DNA of 64,000 bases from Porodaedalea pini (GCA_002794775.1 NBAY01000037.1:310001-374000), one strand, 5' to 3'. Positions 13,118 through 27,193 are shown, counted from the stretch's first letter. Translations and numbers: made by a program. The notes: generated from the sequence alone by a model not told the origin.

Positions 13118-13544
13118 TGTTAGGTGGGAGTTCAGGTGGTGCTCGAACTGGGCAGGCCTCAGCTAACTGTCATCTGGGATGTGCTATAACTTGAGCAGGG
13201 ACTCAGGACATGCTTACTCAGGCTAGGTCATCATGGAGGTAAGAGGATTAATACAAGTTTACACTAATACAAGGAGGCAAGTCTCATCTAGGTCATCATG
13301 GAGGTAAGAGGAAAAGCAGAACAAGGAGTTCATGCGATTTCTGATCTCTCTTATAGCAGCAACTGTAGGACTATATTACCTAACATTACATAAATGAATG
13401 GAATGGAACAAATGAAGGTCATGTGTAAGGGAGTGTGAGAAATGATTGAAAAGGTAGTTAATTATAATGAAAAGGAATGATTAAAAGAAAAAGAAATGGT
13501 AAAAGGGGAGAAATAAAAGAAAGGGAAAAGTTCAAGTCCTAACA
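13118..13544 (-). repeat. 5' LTR of element A
   Basis: 427 bp, TGTTAG to CTAACA on the plus strand. It is followed inward by the primer site AAAAGCAGAAC on the minus strand (about 13106-13116). Where it differs from 1018-1444, one copy usually has TG and the other CA, pointing back to an ancestral CG. Confidence 0.88.
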
Positions 13545-14555
13545 TGTTCCAGATACTGAGTGTGGCATTGTGCAGCTACAATTATAGTTATAGCTACAAC
13601 AACAGCACCAATGGCATGTGGAGTACCACACAGAGCATGGACTTATCTGACTCGAGCTCTAGTGTTGGGTTTGAGGCTGTTGCAACACCACCAGACATGC
13701 CTGTGGCCATGCAGCTTGCAGGTGTGTTGGCTGATGGTGCCCAATGCCATGGGCTCCAGCCTGGGTGTGGCAAAGGGCCACCAAATCAGACCCACCAATG
13801 AGTCAGACCTGGTTGCGTAATACACACAGGTGCTCTCTGTGGGCAGTCTTGAGGACAGGACCACAATCTGCAGCATAGGCAGAATTGGGAATGGAAACAG
13901 GATTAATGGTTAGGGACAGGTGTCCATGTCAATGCCCAGCTTCATGAGTGCTGGTCTCGAGCCTCAGTTTGGACTCGGTGGTTGTGAATAGGCTGTTACT
14001 ATTCACAACCACTTCAGACTTGAACTGAACCAAAATGAACTTCCTAGAAATATCTGAAATATAAGTGGACTATCAGACAATAACACTAGTACTATGATGA
14101 ATGCATTACACTTGAGACATTAGACTTCTGAAGGACATACAAGTGACATATAATATGAGAAAAATAAATGTTCATTTCCTGTAAGCATCTATCTAAGCTG
14201 TATTTACCTTCTATCCTAATAAGTATCTGACATGCAGACTGACATACTGACACTGAACATATAAACCTGTGAAGAGCCTTTCGGCTTCATTGTCAGGCAT
14301 ACTCAGTAGAATAAATACATTACAGCTCGGACATCAGACTTTCAGAGGGCATATAATCAGAATACAAAGTGATAAAAGTATAGTATATTTTTTGTAATTA
14401 TCTATCTGTCTTGTATATGCCTTGTATTGCACCAAAACTCTTGTAACAAGCTTGTATTCGACTTGAAGACATTTTGGCACATGACAAGCTGACTAACAGA
14501 CTTATATTACCTTACAAGGTATACAAGGCTATACAGGCGACGCGACTTTTTCGTG
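13545..14555. other. No convincing gene; repeat-rich flank
   Basis: About 1 kb of AT-rich sequence. It contains a perfect hairpin (13978-14012) and two diverged direct copies of a roughly 110-base unit (about 14099-14215 and 14310-14425), both starting near AAT-CATTACA and ending near TATCTAT. Several short ORFs at 13544-13876 have no recognisable motif. Confidence 0.5.
13978..14012. repeat. Perfect 13-bp inverted repeat
   Basis: GTGGTTGTGAATA at 13978-13990 is exactly complementary to 14000-14012, with a 9-base spacer. It could be a remnant of a small fold-back element. Confidence 0.8.
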
Positions 14556-14831
14556 ATGGAGGAGCCGGAGGAGTTCGTGCCTCTTAGCCCGCAGTACCCG
14601 CTGTCACCGTACAACAGTAATAGGATCTCTCCCGTCCCACCCACTACGAGCGAGTCCGTCGACGATGAAATGGCCGTAGATGTATTTGGTGATGGCGAGA
14701 ACGCGGGCGGCGAGGATGAGGACAGAGGCGATGACGATGCAGAGCTCGAAGAAGTGCTAGGTCCATCTCTTCAACCGTCTCCTGGTGGTACTCCAGATCC
14801 AGACGAGAGCGTTGGCTCTACGCCGCGTTAG
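14556..14831 (+). CDS. Small acidic Ser/Pro-rich ORF, hypothetical
   Basis: A 91-codon ORF beginning MEEPEEFVPLSPQYP and ending SVGSTPR. It is very acidic in the middle (a run of D and E after residue 45) with SP/TP dipeptides at both ends. Its GC-rich, CpG-containing composition contrasts sharply with the AT-rich repeat DNA upstream, so it looks like genuine coding sequence. It may be the whole of a small protein or the last exon of a gene whose upstream part was lost to the retrotransposon flank. I do not recognise the family. Confidence 0.4.
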   Translation: MEEPEEFVPLSPQYPLSPYNSNRISPVPPTTSESVDDEMAVDVFGDGENAGGEDEDRGDDDAELEEVLGPSLQPSPGGTPDPDESVGSTPR

Positions 14832-14987
14832 TATGGTTGTTGTCGAGTCCAGTTTATTCGCAACTTGAATTTGCATACTTTTGGTGTGAGCATAATTTTC
14901 ATAATCGACGAATATTCATAGCAAAATAGCAAAATTTGTTCCCGAGCTTATCATACACTTACATACTGACTGTCGCAGAAGATACAT

Positions 14988-15789
14988 TTAGTTTACAACC
15001 TGCCATTTCTTCGTCGAATCGACCAGCTTTCCCCATCTTCCGCTGTTCCAGCTAGCCAACGCCTTCCACTCATCGCTCTCGGCACCGAGGACAATCTGGA
15101 ACCACACGAAATATCCAATAACGAACGCATCCGCAAACGAAAATGTGTCGCCAAGGAAGAACAGCTTGTCCTTCCCATTCTTGTCGTAATATCTTGCAAG
15201 CTTATCCAGTCCTTCTTTCACCGCTATCCAAATCCCATCGCGGATAGGACCCGGCGGCGCGACCTCCTCGAGCTTCTTCCCGAACGACTTCTCGCGCGTG
15301 CGGCGGAAGTACGCCTCGCTCGGCGGGTTGAGGATCTTGTTCGACTCGGGCCGTGTGATGGAGAAGATCGGCTGGAGGCTCTGCGAGAAGACGTCCTCGA
15401 GGATCGCGATGGCCGGATGCGTGCCCGGGGGGATGAGCAAGGGCGTATCAGGGTACTTCACGTCGAGATACGCTGCGATGGCCTCTGAGTCGGTGATGAC
15501 TTTGCCCGTCGCCGTGTCACGGATCGCCGGGAGCGTGTACAAGTCGCAGCCGTCTTTCTTCTCTGTCGGCGCACCCCCAATTTTCTTTATTGTGGATTCG
15601 ATGTCAGGGTATTCGATCCATTCCGTCTTGTAGGGGATACCTTTGTAGTTCAGGCATATTCTTTGCAGGAGGGCCTCAGTATATGCGGTCTACACTTTAA
15701 ATCCCATTTATATCATACCTGGTTTTGAACGTGTTCGGAGACCAGGCCTTTTCTTTCAGCTGTGAGGGGATGTCGTAGAACGTGGTCAT
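14988..15789 (-). CDS. Glutathione S-transferase, fungal etherase-like
   Basis: A two-exon gene: exon 1 15719-15789, intron 15661-15718 (58 bp, GTATGA to AAAG), exon 2 14988-15660. This gives 247 residues. The N-terminus reads MTTFYDIPSQLKEKAWSPNT, then KTRICLNYKGIPYKTEW, a thioredoxin-fold GST N-domain. TLPAIRD and the DSEAIAAYLD stretch are the usual glutathione-contact region, followed by an all-helical C-domain with FADAFVIGYFVW. The layout resembles the fungal GSTFuA group related to bacterial LigE/LigF etherases, which act on glutathione conjugates of wood-derived aromatics; the subclass is an inference. The start is the first ATG and fits both the splice phase and family length. It is likely cytosolic. 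Confidence 0.85.
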
Positions 15790-16479
15790 GGGCGAATGAA
15801 AGAGGGAATGAGAGGCTGAGATGTGTTTGTGAGGGATTTATAGTTCATCCCCTTGGGTCCTTAATAGTGTACCGCAGATAAAGCCGACAACTCAAACGCG
15901 TTAATTCTCAACTCTATCTCCTCCGTCAAAACACTTTATTTCGCCTTGTAACCTAGATAGAAGGGTAGCTGTAATGCATAGCTATAGAGCTTGCTGCTCA
16001 GATTATTTTTAAGATTAAGTCTGAAAATTTCTGCTTCAAGATTTGAAATGAATATTCAAATATTTAAAAATCATTTCTATTTAATACTTAATGTGTCGAA
16101 GAAAGGCTATTTTACATAACATAACATTGATCACTTATCTTACTAATCGTTGAAAGGCCGAGAAGACCTCTTCGCTGTCGCCGATGCGGCAATGGGACTT
16201 GTACTTCTTAATGGCAGTAGCTGTTTTGTACATCAAACAATATTAATGACTCCGGGTTTGAAATTATATTTTAAGTTGTTTATCCAGTATTTTCTTTCCA
16301 AAAATATTTGAAAGGAATCTTTTTTTAGAAGAATACCTGAAATTGCAAGGTATTGGATAACTTTGTTACTTCTATTAGAAAAGAAAAAAATTCCAGCCTC
16401 GGAAACTCAAAATTTAGGGCATAGTTGATGCGAACTGCCGCGGTACACTGTACCCAACCACCATCTACACTCAAAAAGA
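15790..16479. other. Intergenic, AT-rich
   Basis: About 690 bases between the GST start and the next possible gene. It should contain the GST promoter (minus strand, near 15790-15900). No coding sequence is visible. Confidence 0.6.
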
Positions 16480-16717
16480 ATGGATTTCTTCGGTGAGTCT
16501 ACTGTACATAGCATACATAGTATCATACATCGCCACATCATAGCTCTCCTTCCTCTACTCACAATGCCACAACTTCGCTGCATCACGTGTCTAAATGCAA
16601 CGAGCGCAAAAAGTCGGCGTCAACGTCGACAATATCTACTCGACTATCATGCAAGCATCCACGGCGTTCGGTGGACCCAACAACGTGCCCTCTTGCCATA
16701 CACATACATTACTATAG
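16480..16717 (+). CDS. Possible small spliced gene, hypothetical
   Basis: ATGGATTTCTTCG at 16480-16492 is followed by a good donor (GTGAGT). Splicing to 16605 gives a 41-residue product MDFFAQKVGVNVDN..., ending at TAG 16715-16717. The intron has a CTCAC branch-like site near its end. A longer protein is possible if another intron joins 16690 to the open frame that runs to 17015, but that frame overlaps the end of the MFS gene on the other strand. No family is recognised. Confidence 0.3.
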
Positions 16718-16955
16718 TCGTCAGCAGAACCCCCGCATTAATTCCGCCTATCGTACAGAACGTCTTAAGAACACCTACGGAGTGATGCATCGAAATAAGC
16801 AGAGTTCGAAAGATAGTTTAGGGAAACCAACCTTGATTGAGGATCCAAGGAGTGACGAAGTATGTCACTCCGAAAGCGAGAATGTTCTTTATACAACTAT
16901 GGACAGTAGAGGATTAGCGCACGTCTTAAGTCATAAGTCGAAGTTAGAATTCGAC

Positions 16956-18951
16956 TCACTTTATTGTTGCAAATGCCTCAGGCGCATAGTTTGGATGTGC
17001 GTCTACAACATATGATACGACACTGTAGACCGCAAGTAGAGCCGGATTAATATAAACGCACGACATGGCCGAGACATGTAGAAGTACGTACGCGATAGTC
17101 CCAACCGCGTGCCCGAAGTAAAGCAACGAGTAGAAGATCTCAGGTCCTATCCAGAGCTGCTCGAGATGTGCGCTGATCGCCCATCCGAACCATGCCATCG
17201 TCGTCGTCACAAACATTGGGATCACCATAAGCAAGCGGAATCTAACATATTAAAGGTCAAGGGGAAGCAGTAAGCAAACTAGATTTGCTATATAAACCAT
17301 AATAATTATCACGCACTCAGGCTCGTAAACGCCTCCGTTGTGGCGCGACATATACTTTACCGTCCAATCGCTCAACGGGCCCGCTAGGACGTTCCCGAGT
17401 AAGGCTGCGAGGAACGGGCCGACGCCCGCAATAAGCCCCACCGGACCTGCGCTGAAACCGTACCCAAACTGTGGATCCGAGAAGAGTAGCGAGACAGACA
17501 CAGACAGGGCAACCACTTAAGAGATGTCGCGCGGTCAGCGATTCCTCAACTAACATGCCCCCAAAAAAAGGGGGGGGGGGGGGGCAGAGACGTACCCCAA
17601 GCACTCGTTGTCCCGTACACGAACGAGCCCCACGCGACTGCCGGGCTGAGGACGAGCGAGAAAGGACGAAGGGCGATCTTGAAGAAGTTTTCGTCCGAAA
17701 AGCGGTGGGAAGACCATGGTTTCATCAGTTGTAGAAACGTCTTTGGAGTCTCTGCGTTCGAGAGCCTCTCGACATCAACTGGGACGTCTGATGTTTCAGA
17801 CACGGTCTTTTCCTCGGTAGCTTTCTCAGAAGACGATGTTCTCTTCATCGAATCAAGCTGAGGCTCCTGAGACGCTCTATGCGAGTGTTTTTCATCGACT
17901 GGAGTCACCGCGCCGGGTGTTTGGCGGACGTATGCTGTTTCCGGCACGAAAAAGATCGTTAGGATGAAGAGAATTCCGCACTGTTATTGATGTCGATTTG
18001 AACAAGCTAGGGAAATCAGATGAAATAAGGTTCATACCAGTACAGCCTCTATAACGAAGCATGTACGCCATGATCTGCAAGTATTTAGAGACTCAGAGCT
18101 AGCAATCTGAGCGGAAGGAGCACGTACGCGTCTTGGATAAGATATCCATTTACAATAGAGACTCCGCAAATGCCTCCAAGAAGGGCAAACTGAAGACGTG
18201 CCGATCGTCAGTACACTCTCCATCAGATGAAAGGGCGCACTCACACTCCAAAGAGCGATCCACCTTCCTCTCTCGTGGACGAAGAAAATGTCGCTAATAT
18301 AGGACATCAGAAATGTCTTGACAGAGAAGCTAAGTAGCTCACGCGATAGAGGCCTCTACAAGGCACTCGATTGGAGCCATGCCAATGCCACCGATAACTC
18401 GACTCGCCGTCAAGCTACCAAGGTCCTGAGCTGCGGCACTCCAGATCGAGCTCGCAAGCAGAAACACATTTCCAAGTAAGAATATTGGCCTCCGCCCCCA
18501 TATGACGCTCGCCGGTGCTGTGAGGATCAGAATGAGGCCTAATGAGAGGACGAGATCACCAGTGATCTTTGAGAGCGCGTCATTGGTTGTGTTGAGGGCT
18601 TCCGCGACTTGAACTAGGCCTGCACCAATGATGGGGCCAAATGCGCCTACGACGCCCGCGCCGTACGTTATGGTCACCATGAGCACGGCCTTGCGCCAGA
18701 GTGGCCAGTTCAGCGGGTCGTTTGGCGAGTCCGACGGTTGTGGCACGAGAATGATACCATCCTTTCCGCGCTTCACGTTTGCGTCTGACGGGTCGATATG
18801 CGGGACACCAAGACTATGCAAGTCATCGAGGAGTGATGTTCCTTGACAAAGGGAATGTTCGCTTAGCCTACTAGACGTCTGTGCTAAACCAACGGCACGT
18901 ACCTGGGACGTCCTCCCCAAGATGACGATCGCGCAGGATTCCAAGACCCAT
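16956..18951 (-). CDS. MFS transporter, drug/polyamine antiporter type
   Basis: Eight exons, all in phase: 18903-18951, 18343-18841, 18245-18293, 18128-18189, 18038-18074, 17596-17980, 17317-17515, 16956-17241. The product is 521 residues. A hydrophilic N-terminus is followed by the DPLNWPLWRK signature (around residue 57) of the fungal DHA1-like group. Then come the GRRPIFLLGN loop between TM2 and TM3, GGIGMAPIE, and the AQ-like LIQDASWR helix region. A long charged loop rich in S, E and T divides the two six-helix halves. The C-terminal half ends IGPEIFYSLLYF...VVDAHPNYAPEAFATIK. It should lie in the plasma membrane and export small molecules; the substrate cannot be told. The sixth intron contains a 13-base run of one base (G on the plus strand). 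Confidence 0.85.
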
Positions 18952-19317
18952 TATGAAGGACAAAGATAGTGGGTCTAAGAGTTAGAGGTTCGCTATTCCA
19001 TCGCGAATTTATACTCATGAAGGAAACTAGTCAAGTTATCGCGCCAGAACACCGTCCGACGCATCGCGTTACCCGTCCGCCTATCAGAAGACGTCTTCAT
19101 TCCTTGTCGTAAATTTGGACGGGCATCCAGAACAATGTTGAATAGTCCATCTCAATTCTTAAATCTGACCCCTGGTTTCTCTGATCAACTAACCGGATTA
19201 AATACAGCTGCGAGAAATGAGACCTCCTTATCACATCGAATACCCCTGATTGCGCAAATTGCACTTGAAAAAAAAAACTGTGAATATATGTAAAACAAAT
19301 TCTGTCTCACATCAGCG
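18952..19317. other. Intergenic, probable MFS promoter
   Basis: Nothing coding is seen. The part nearest 18952 should hold the promoter of the MFS gene; the rest grades into the transposase remnant. Confidence 0.5.
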
Positions 19318-19696
19318 CTATGGCGGACCAGCAAGCAGCAGGGCAACACACAGAGCCTGAAAGTCAAGATAAATACACAAAAGAAGCTCCGCAGACGCCT
19401 GTACAGTCAGTGCAGCCAATGCATCCTGGCTATATGCACCCAGCTTTTGCCTATGGACACGGTTTACAAGTACAAGACAGTCATAGGTAGTCGTCAGATT
19501 TGTCTGCAGTGTATGGGCATCGAGGACCAGTTGCTGTGCGGTACCGTCTGGCAAGGATAAGGAAAGCAAGCCCGATAAATTCTTCATCTTCATCTTCAGC
19601 ATCAGACAGGAACAGATCTAGAAGAGCAATTTTTTTGAGCGATATACGTGTTTTAGCACCATTTCGCTGATGAGTACTAGTACTAGTGCGTGCCAT
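19318..19696 (-). pseudogene. DNA-transposon ORF remnant, 5' end
   Basis: Minus-strand reading frame starting MARTSTSTHQ at 19696, with KKIALLDLFLSDAEDEDEEF soon after. It then shifts frame into a second open stretch (19602 down to 19318). An acidic run followed by a helix near the N-terminus recalls the start of PIF/Harbinger-like transposases in mushrooms, but no catalytic part remains, so this is a weak family call. Its start codon lies inside the 8-bp target duplication of the element at 19700-22822, which therefore separated it from its leader (now at 22831-22980). Confidence 0.45.
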
Positions 19697-19699
19697 GAT

Positions 19700-22822
<3,123 letters not shown>

Positions 22823-22830
22823 GCCATGAT

Positions 22831-23000
22831 GTGCTCGTGATACTGAGCAAGAACGATCTTTTTTGCCGTTGATGCCGATGAGCTTTTTTGGAACTACGAC
22901 CCACAGATACACCGAGCGAGGTGTATCTGCAATTTTTAAGGTACTACTACTAGTACTAACTCACGTCGAGCTCACTAAAAAAGGCATAGATCATTAATGG
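22831..23000 (-). other. Detached leader of the interrupted transposase
   Basis: Reading the minus strand into the duplicated GCCATGAT, this is the sequence upstream of the transposase-remnant start codon at 19696. It contains a hairpin with 10-bp arms, CAGATACACC at 22910-22919 and its complement at 22926-22935 (positions approximate by a base or two), and TACTAGTACT-like motifs similar to those at 19676-19687. Confidence 0.4.
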
Positions 23001-23578
23001 TCTCTTATCTCTGCCGGATCAGATATTCGCTAAATACAAGAATTGAGATAGGCTATTGCTTGTGAACAGACGCCTCAAATGTTGAAGCAAACTTGCAAAG
23101 AACTAGACCGCATTAATATTGGCGTGCAATGGGTTCGTGACTTCGCCTCGGAGCAACAAGAAAGAAACCAATTTCTTTTAGCAAAGCAGAGCTAGAAAAA
23201 ATATGGCTCGAAACAATTTCATAATTTGCAAGATGACTACTGTCAAATATACAGGAAATCGTGAGTTCCTTGTTTTTCACTTGACGTGGATAAATAGAAA
23301 ATAAGTGGGCTGTGAAAGGTACATCCGACAAATCACGTAACTCCTCCTTTGCAATATCGACGGGCCTCTGTATCATCCATCAATGACTGGTCTTAGTGCC
23401 ATGGCGCGCTGCTCGGAGACACCTAACAAAAGAGGCTGAAATATTTGGCGGCTAGAGCATTTGATGGTTCAGCTTACCATTACTATGCTTGGCTTCCATA
23501 TACCACCTAAGGCGCAACTCCTGAACGCCCGCTGCTTTAAGGTAGCGGCTACGGAAAAATAGGCAGGTTCTTCACCTC
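23001..23578. other. No gene recognised
   Basis: A minus-strand ORF at 23113-23376 begins MIQRPVDIAKEELRDLSDVP but has no recognisable motif and no supporting neighbour. The rest is non-coding as far as I can see. Confidence 0.4.
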
Positions 23579-24191
23579 TTAGGATGTCTCGTTTGCCCGA
23601 TAATTTGGAAGGAAGCAGATGTTCTGATACAAGTTTTGCACGTTATCGTCCCGACCGGAATCAGAGTAGTAATGGTCATCTACTGTGAAGTAAACGTTAT
23701 ACCCAGAATTGTTGACGTGTGTAGGTCAACCAATCTCCACTTGCACGAGATATTTCGTCAGGTAACAGTAGAAAAGTAGCGTACCTGAAGGCTCGCGATA
23801 CGCCGGAGTCCATGGACGCCAGCTCAACGGTGAACCGACTGCGGGAGCGAATGCATTGCACTCGGGACACCCTGATACGACAGGACTTATATCGAAGCCT
23901 TTGCCAGTGATGTGAGGGTTGACAGTCACCGGAGCCGACAATTTGGACTCTGGACCAGGAGAAACTCGTCTGTGAGTCCGGATTGACGGAGCAGAACGGC
24001 CGACAACAGCAGAAGGACTCACCTTCTCCAGAGCAAGACTCTACAGGGTTGGACGCTTTGTCCGCCTCTTCGTTAGATTCACTACCAAAATTAGAAGATG
24101 GCAAGTCTGATGGAGTGCTTGTCCGGTTGGCGAGAGATTGTTTAGACTCAGTCGAAGTTTCCTTCTTTGATGAGGCCGGGGAAGCAAGCAC
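23579..24191 (-). CDS. Ser-rich protein, C-terminal exons, unknown
   Basis: Three exons splice in phase: 24023-24191 (upstream limit uncertain), 23785-23964 and 23579-23682, ending NICFLPNYRANETS at TAA. The first part is rich in S, T and E (SSKKETSTESKQS); the second has VTVNPHITGKGFDISP and CPECNAF. The good splice sites (GTGAGT, GTACGC) and phase agreement argue for a real gene. I find no ATG that clearly starts it; the sequence at 24192-24210 holds an in-frame stop, so an upstream exon is missing or the gene is truncated. Function unknown. Confidence 0.45.
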
Positions 24192-24216
24192 CTTGGTTTA
24201 ATTCGTAGACGACCGA

Positions 24217-24669
24217 CTATCCTGGGGTTCCTCTGACATCAAGAGCTGTTTTAGACAAACAAGCAACGAGGACTGTGGAAGATGGCTTACCACTCGCTAC
24301 CGTCTCGGCAGGAAGCATAGAGTCTGTCTCATCGGTTTTCCTGTCAGTCTTGCTAGAACACGCCTGCGAACCGAAGTTGAGGTTGCAATGTAAGTCAAAT
24401 GACACAGAGAACTCTGAGACTCCGGTCGTGCTGAATGTAAATGGGATTGGAGCCATGGACTCGGACGAGCTGCTTCCAAGACCACCCACATCACCAACAA
24501 CGAATTTGACGCAAGGCTCGCCAGCACCTTCCATAGGTTTCGTATTGCATTTGACGGATGTAAGGGAGAAAACTCGGGAAGAAATTGAATGTGAGTAGTG
24601 CACCATTCGCTGTGCGATTGCATCAGAAAAGAGCTCACCTGGCGGCGAAGCTTCAATCACGTTTTGCAA
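24217..24669 (-). CDS. Ser/Thr-rich ectodomain-like fragment
   Basis: A minus-strand open stretch with SSSSES, FSTTGVSEFSVSFDLHC and many S and T. It resembles the stalk regions of the membrane proteins near 41 and 57 kb in composition. An intron is likely (GTGAGC at about 24639 to CCGAG at about 24582), and another donor (GTAAGC) lies near 24291. It may belong to the gene at 23579-24191, but joining them puts a stop in frame, so I keep them apart. It may be a decayed member of the same family. Confidence 0.35.
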   Translation of the reverse strand: MQNVIEASPPGELFSDAIAQRMVHYSHSISSRVFSLTSVKCNTKPMEGAGEPCVKFVVGDVGGLGSSSSESMAPIPFTFSTTGVSEFSVSFDLHCNLNFGSQACSSKTDRKTDETDSMLPAETVASGKPSSTVLVACLSKTALDVRGTPG

Positions 24670-24789
24670 GGAACTTGAGACGCCTGTCGAGCTTTCGTTG
24701 GACGACGTGGTGCCTGGTAAGCTAGAACTGTGGATGCCCCTTGACTCTAAGTGCCGACAGTTATGCTGAGGTCAAGATAAGAGTCTGGA

Positions 24790-25480
24790 TGTTGAGACTT
24801 GATGGTTAGTGAAAACCTCTTATATTTCACAACACGAGGCACAAACCTGCGATGAGCGTGCGTGTCAAGGTTCCGCGTGTATGTGGCGGAGTTTGAATAC
24901 AAAAATCCACGCGCCACATGTATATATATATCATATTAATCTATGTTCAAGTTTTACATAGGAAGAAGTATCTGCAGAATATTAATCTGATCCGTGTGAA
25001 GAACGTCATCTAAAATTCTGTGTGTCCATAGCTCATCCAAGTAAGGTCCGATACTCAGAGTCCCTCTGTGTTGATTAAATATTATAGTCCATACTGGGAA
25101 GAAACATAAACTTGAAGTCCAACAAGAAGGTTCAATAGCTGTCTAGCCATATAATATCAAATTCAGTTTGGATGAAGAGTAAACTAATTGCACACTATGA
25201 GTCAGTTGTGCAAAACTAGGAGGCAGAGTGATTGGAGGCAGTGATGAGTTTTGAGCAAACATCACTCCTTGCTCCTCTGTATGGTATTGCCTACACATCA
25301 AAACTGCATTTGATAATTTTTTTGTGCTCACAGTGTAGCACTTGATTCACACTTAGGCATCAGCCATCCCAGCATACCACCCATCTTATTTATTATAATA
25401 TGCAGAGACAAACCCCATAAACACAGTCAAGCACTTCATTTCATCACTTTCTATCATATACTTCACATTCTGTGCACTCA
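24790..25480. other. AT-rich intergenic or repeat DNA
   Basis: No coding sequence recognised. The short words CACTTGA and CACTCAAA recur here and again in the 35.0-35.9 kb stretch, suggesting the same repeat family in both places. Confidence 0.4.
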
Positions 25481-25670
25481 AATGGTCACACGCACCTGTT
25501 TGAGCATCAATATACCTTTCAATCTTTCATATTATGTCTTAGTGGTCTCAGAAATATGTCTGGATACCTCCATACACCTGTTCAAATGCTTATACCACCT
25601 CCTATTCACACTCGAACACTTCATTTCTGTTACAGGAAATTGCTATTTTAGGAAGGATCAGCAGATCGAC

Positions 25671-26516
25671 ATGGGGTCGACAGGATCAACAATGAACCAA
25701 TTCGCCTACCAGCCAGGATTTGGCCAGGAGGCACCTGCAACAATCTATGACAAAGCCAGGAAGCGAGCGCAAGAAGCATATCGAACAGCATGGCCACGCC
25801 AAAGCGATAAGACGCACCTACCCGAGTCAATGGAGCTGTGCAACTTCTGCCAGGAACTGTATCATTACTCATGGGCAGCACATGAGCGAATCTTCCTACG
25901 CGTCCTGGAAGCAGTATCAGTACAGAACACAATGCTCATTGCCTCGCAGCACAGACCACTCAGCGAACAACAGCAGGAGCCAGTTATGCAGGGAAGGACG
26001 AGTACGGCATACATGCATGAGCTCAAATGGTGGCTAGCAGATGAACAAATGTATGCAGCACTAGCAGGCCTTACGATATGGATCACACAAAGGGAACACC
26101 ACCGACAATGTGGCCGATGGGCAATTCTCCTCGACTGGCTAATCACTACCCGCCAGACACAGCAAGAAGCACATCATGAACTCTGGGAACTCAGAGATGA
26201 AATCATCGATGACCTCATCACTACATGGCGAAGAGGCTTCGACGGCTACTTAACAGTAGACCGCCGCGCCACCCACACCTATTATGGAGTACAACTCAAA
26301 GTGGTAATTGGCATCGATGTAGCGCCCAGTGAAGTTGGCTTAACAATGGGATACACCCGGGTCTACGAAGAATGCCTAATGGCAGCAACCAGACTAGTGG
26401 ACGATAGAAGTGGTGAGGGAAACCCACGACCAGTCCCCGCACCAGGAGGAAGCTGGACAAGCACCACCGAGTCTACCGACCAACCAATGGAAGACTCATC
26501 CCTGGAAAGGGAATAG
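25671..26516 (+). CDS. 281-residue ORF of unknown family (ORF1)
   Basis: The frame is open from 25482; the ATG at 25671 (MGSTGSTMNQFAYQPGF) is the most sensible start because the upstream residues are hydrophobic and low in complexity. The product is rich in W, Q, H and R, mainly helical in appearance (AHERIFLRVLEAVSVQN, ELKWWLADEQMYAALAGL, HHELWELRDEIIDDLI). It ends in a Pro/Ser/Thr-rich acidic tail (TESTDQPMEDSSLERE). There is no signal peptide, membrane segment or catalytic motif. It sits upstream of another unknown ORF (27194-27841) in the same direction, both in repeat-rich DNA, so it may be part of an undescribed mobile element or a lineage-specific gene. Confidence 0.45.
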   Translation: MGSTGSTMNQFAYQPGFGQEAPATIYDKARKRAQEAYRTAWPRQSDKTHLPESMELCNFCQELYHYSWAAHERIFLRVLEAVSVQNTMLIASQHRPLSEQQQEPVMQGRTSTAYMHELKWWLADEQMYAALAGLTIWITQREHHRQCGRWAILLDWLITTRQTQQEAHHELWELRDEIIDDLITTWRRGFDGYLTVDRRATHTYYGVQLKVVIGIDVAPSEVGLTMGYTRVYEECLMAATRLVDDRSGEGNPRPVPAPGGSWTSTTESTDQPMEDSSLERE

Positions 26517-26532
26517 ACGAGACTCTCGGAAC

Positions 26533-26642
26533 CAAGTGGCTATTTATAGCACAGTGACATCACCATGATGCAATACTCCATGACGGTGGGGTAAAGCACA
26601 GGAACTTTGGAGCAAGTGACGCAAGTGGCTATTTATAGCACA
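26533..26642 (+). repeat. Duplicated 21-bp TATA-like unit
   Basis: CAAGTGGCTATTTATAGCAC (followed by A) occurs at 26533-26553 and again at 26622-26642, 89 bases apart, right after ORF1. A further TATA-like CTATAAAG lies at about 26769. This may be a promoter region for the downstream ORF at 27194. Confidence 0.7.
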
Positions 26643-27193
26643 CAATGATGTCATAGTGGAGCGGAAGGTTCTAAGAATTACTGCGGATCACAGGAAAAGT
26701 GGAGAAGTTGTTTCCCGACTAGTTAGAATTAGGTTAGCTGTGGAGCTAAGGTTCAAAGAACCCAAACTCTATAAAGAGGCGAGCAGGAGCGCCCTTGTCT
26801 CCTCAGCAAAATTCTTCTGCCCTTGACACGTCTTCAATACTAGTTCAGCTTGAGCCCACAGCTCGCTGCTATTACTGTTATTCTCCTGCTAAGACCAAGT
26901 GCTCAACAAGCCAATCACCCCTCCATACGACTAGCTCAAGAATGCTTACCTCGAGTCTTCGAGAAGGACGTCTACTAGTTCCAGTACATCGGACAGATTA
27001 GTCACCTGTTCCGACACTGGTCCTAACAATTTCCTTTATATTTGAAAGGAAATTTTCGCACATTCGGAAACATCAATCAAGGCAGATCATCGTTGATCAT
27101 ACACGTGATACTGTGGTCACCTGATCTTGATGGATACTTGCCCAGGCAAAAATCCGTCAGTCACAGTCACGCTACACTGTCACACCTTGTGAC

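Larger units (their letters stand above)
1018..13544 (-). mobile_element. Outer decayed Ty3/Gypsy chromovirus A, split by element B
   Basis: A minus-strand LTR retrotransposon in two pieces. From high to low coordinate it has a 5' LTR (13118-13544), leader, gag (about 12752 to 11310), the start of pol, then element B inserted at 4970-11233, the rest of pol (4964 down to 1445) and the 3' LTR (1018-1444). The halves match the same continuous stretch of element C on either side of the insertion. Both LTRs are 427 bp and begin TGTTAG and end CTAACA on the plus strand. I counted about 39 differences between them, all transitions, so A is the oldest of the three. No target duplication is visible: the flanks are GTATT and TGTTC. 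Confidence 0.85.

Noticed and set aside
1013..13549. A target-site duplication for element A
   Set aside because: The five bases outside the LTRs are GTATT and TGTTC, which do not match. Decay or recombination between copies could explain this, but no duplication can be claimed.
17338..17734. Plus-strand ORFs across the MFS gene
   Set aside because: They lie antisense to well-supported exons and include the intronic G run; no domain is visible.
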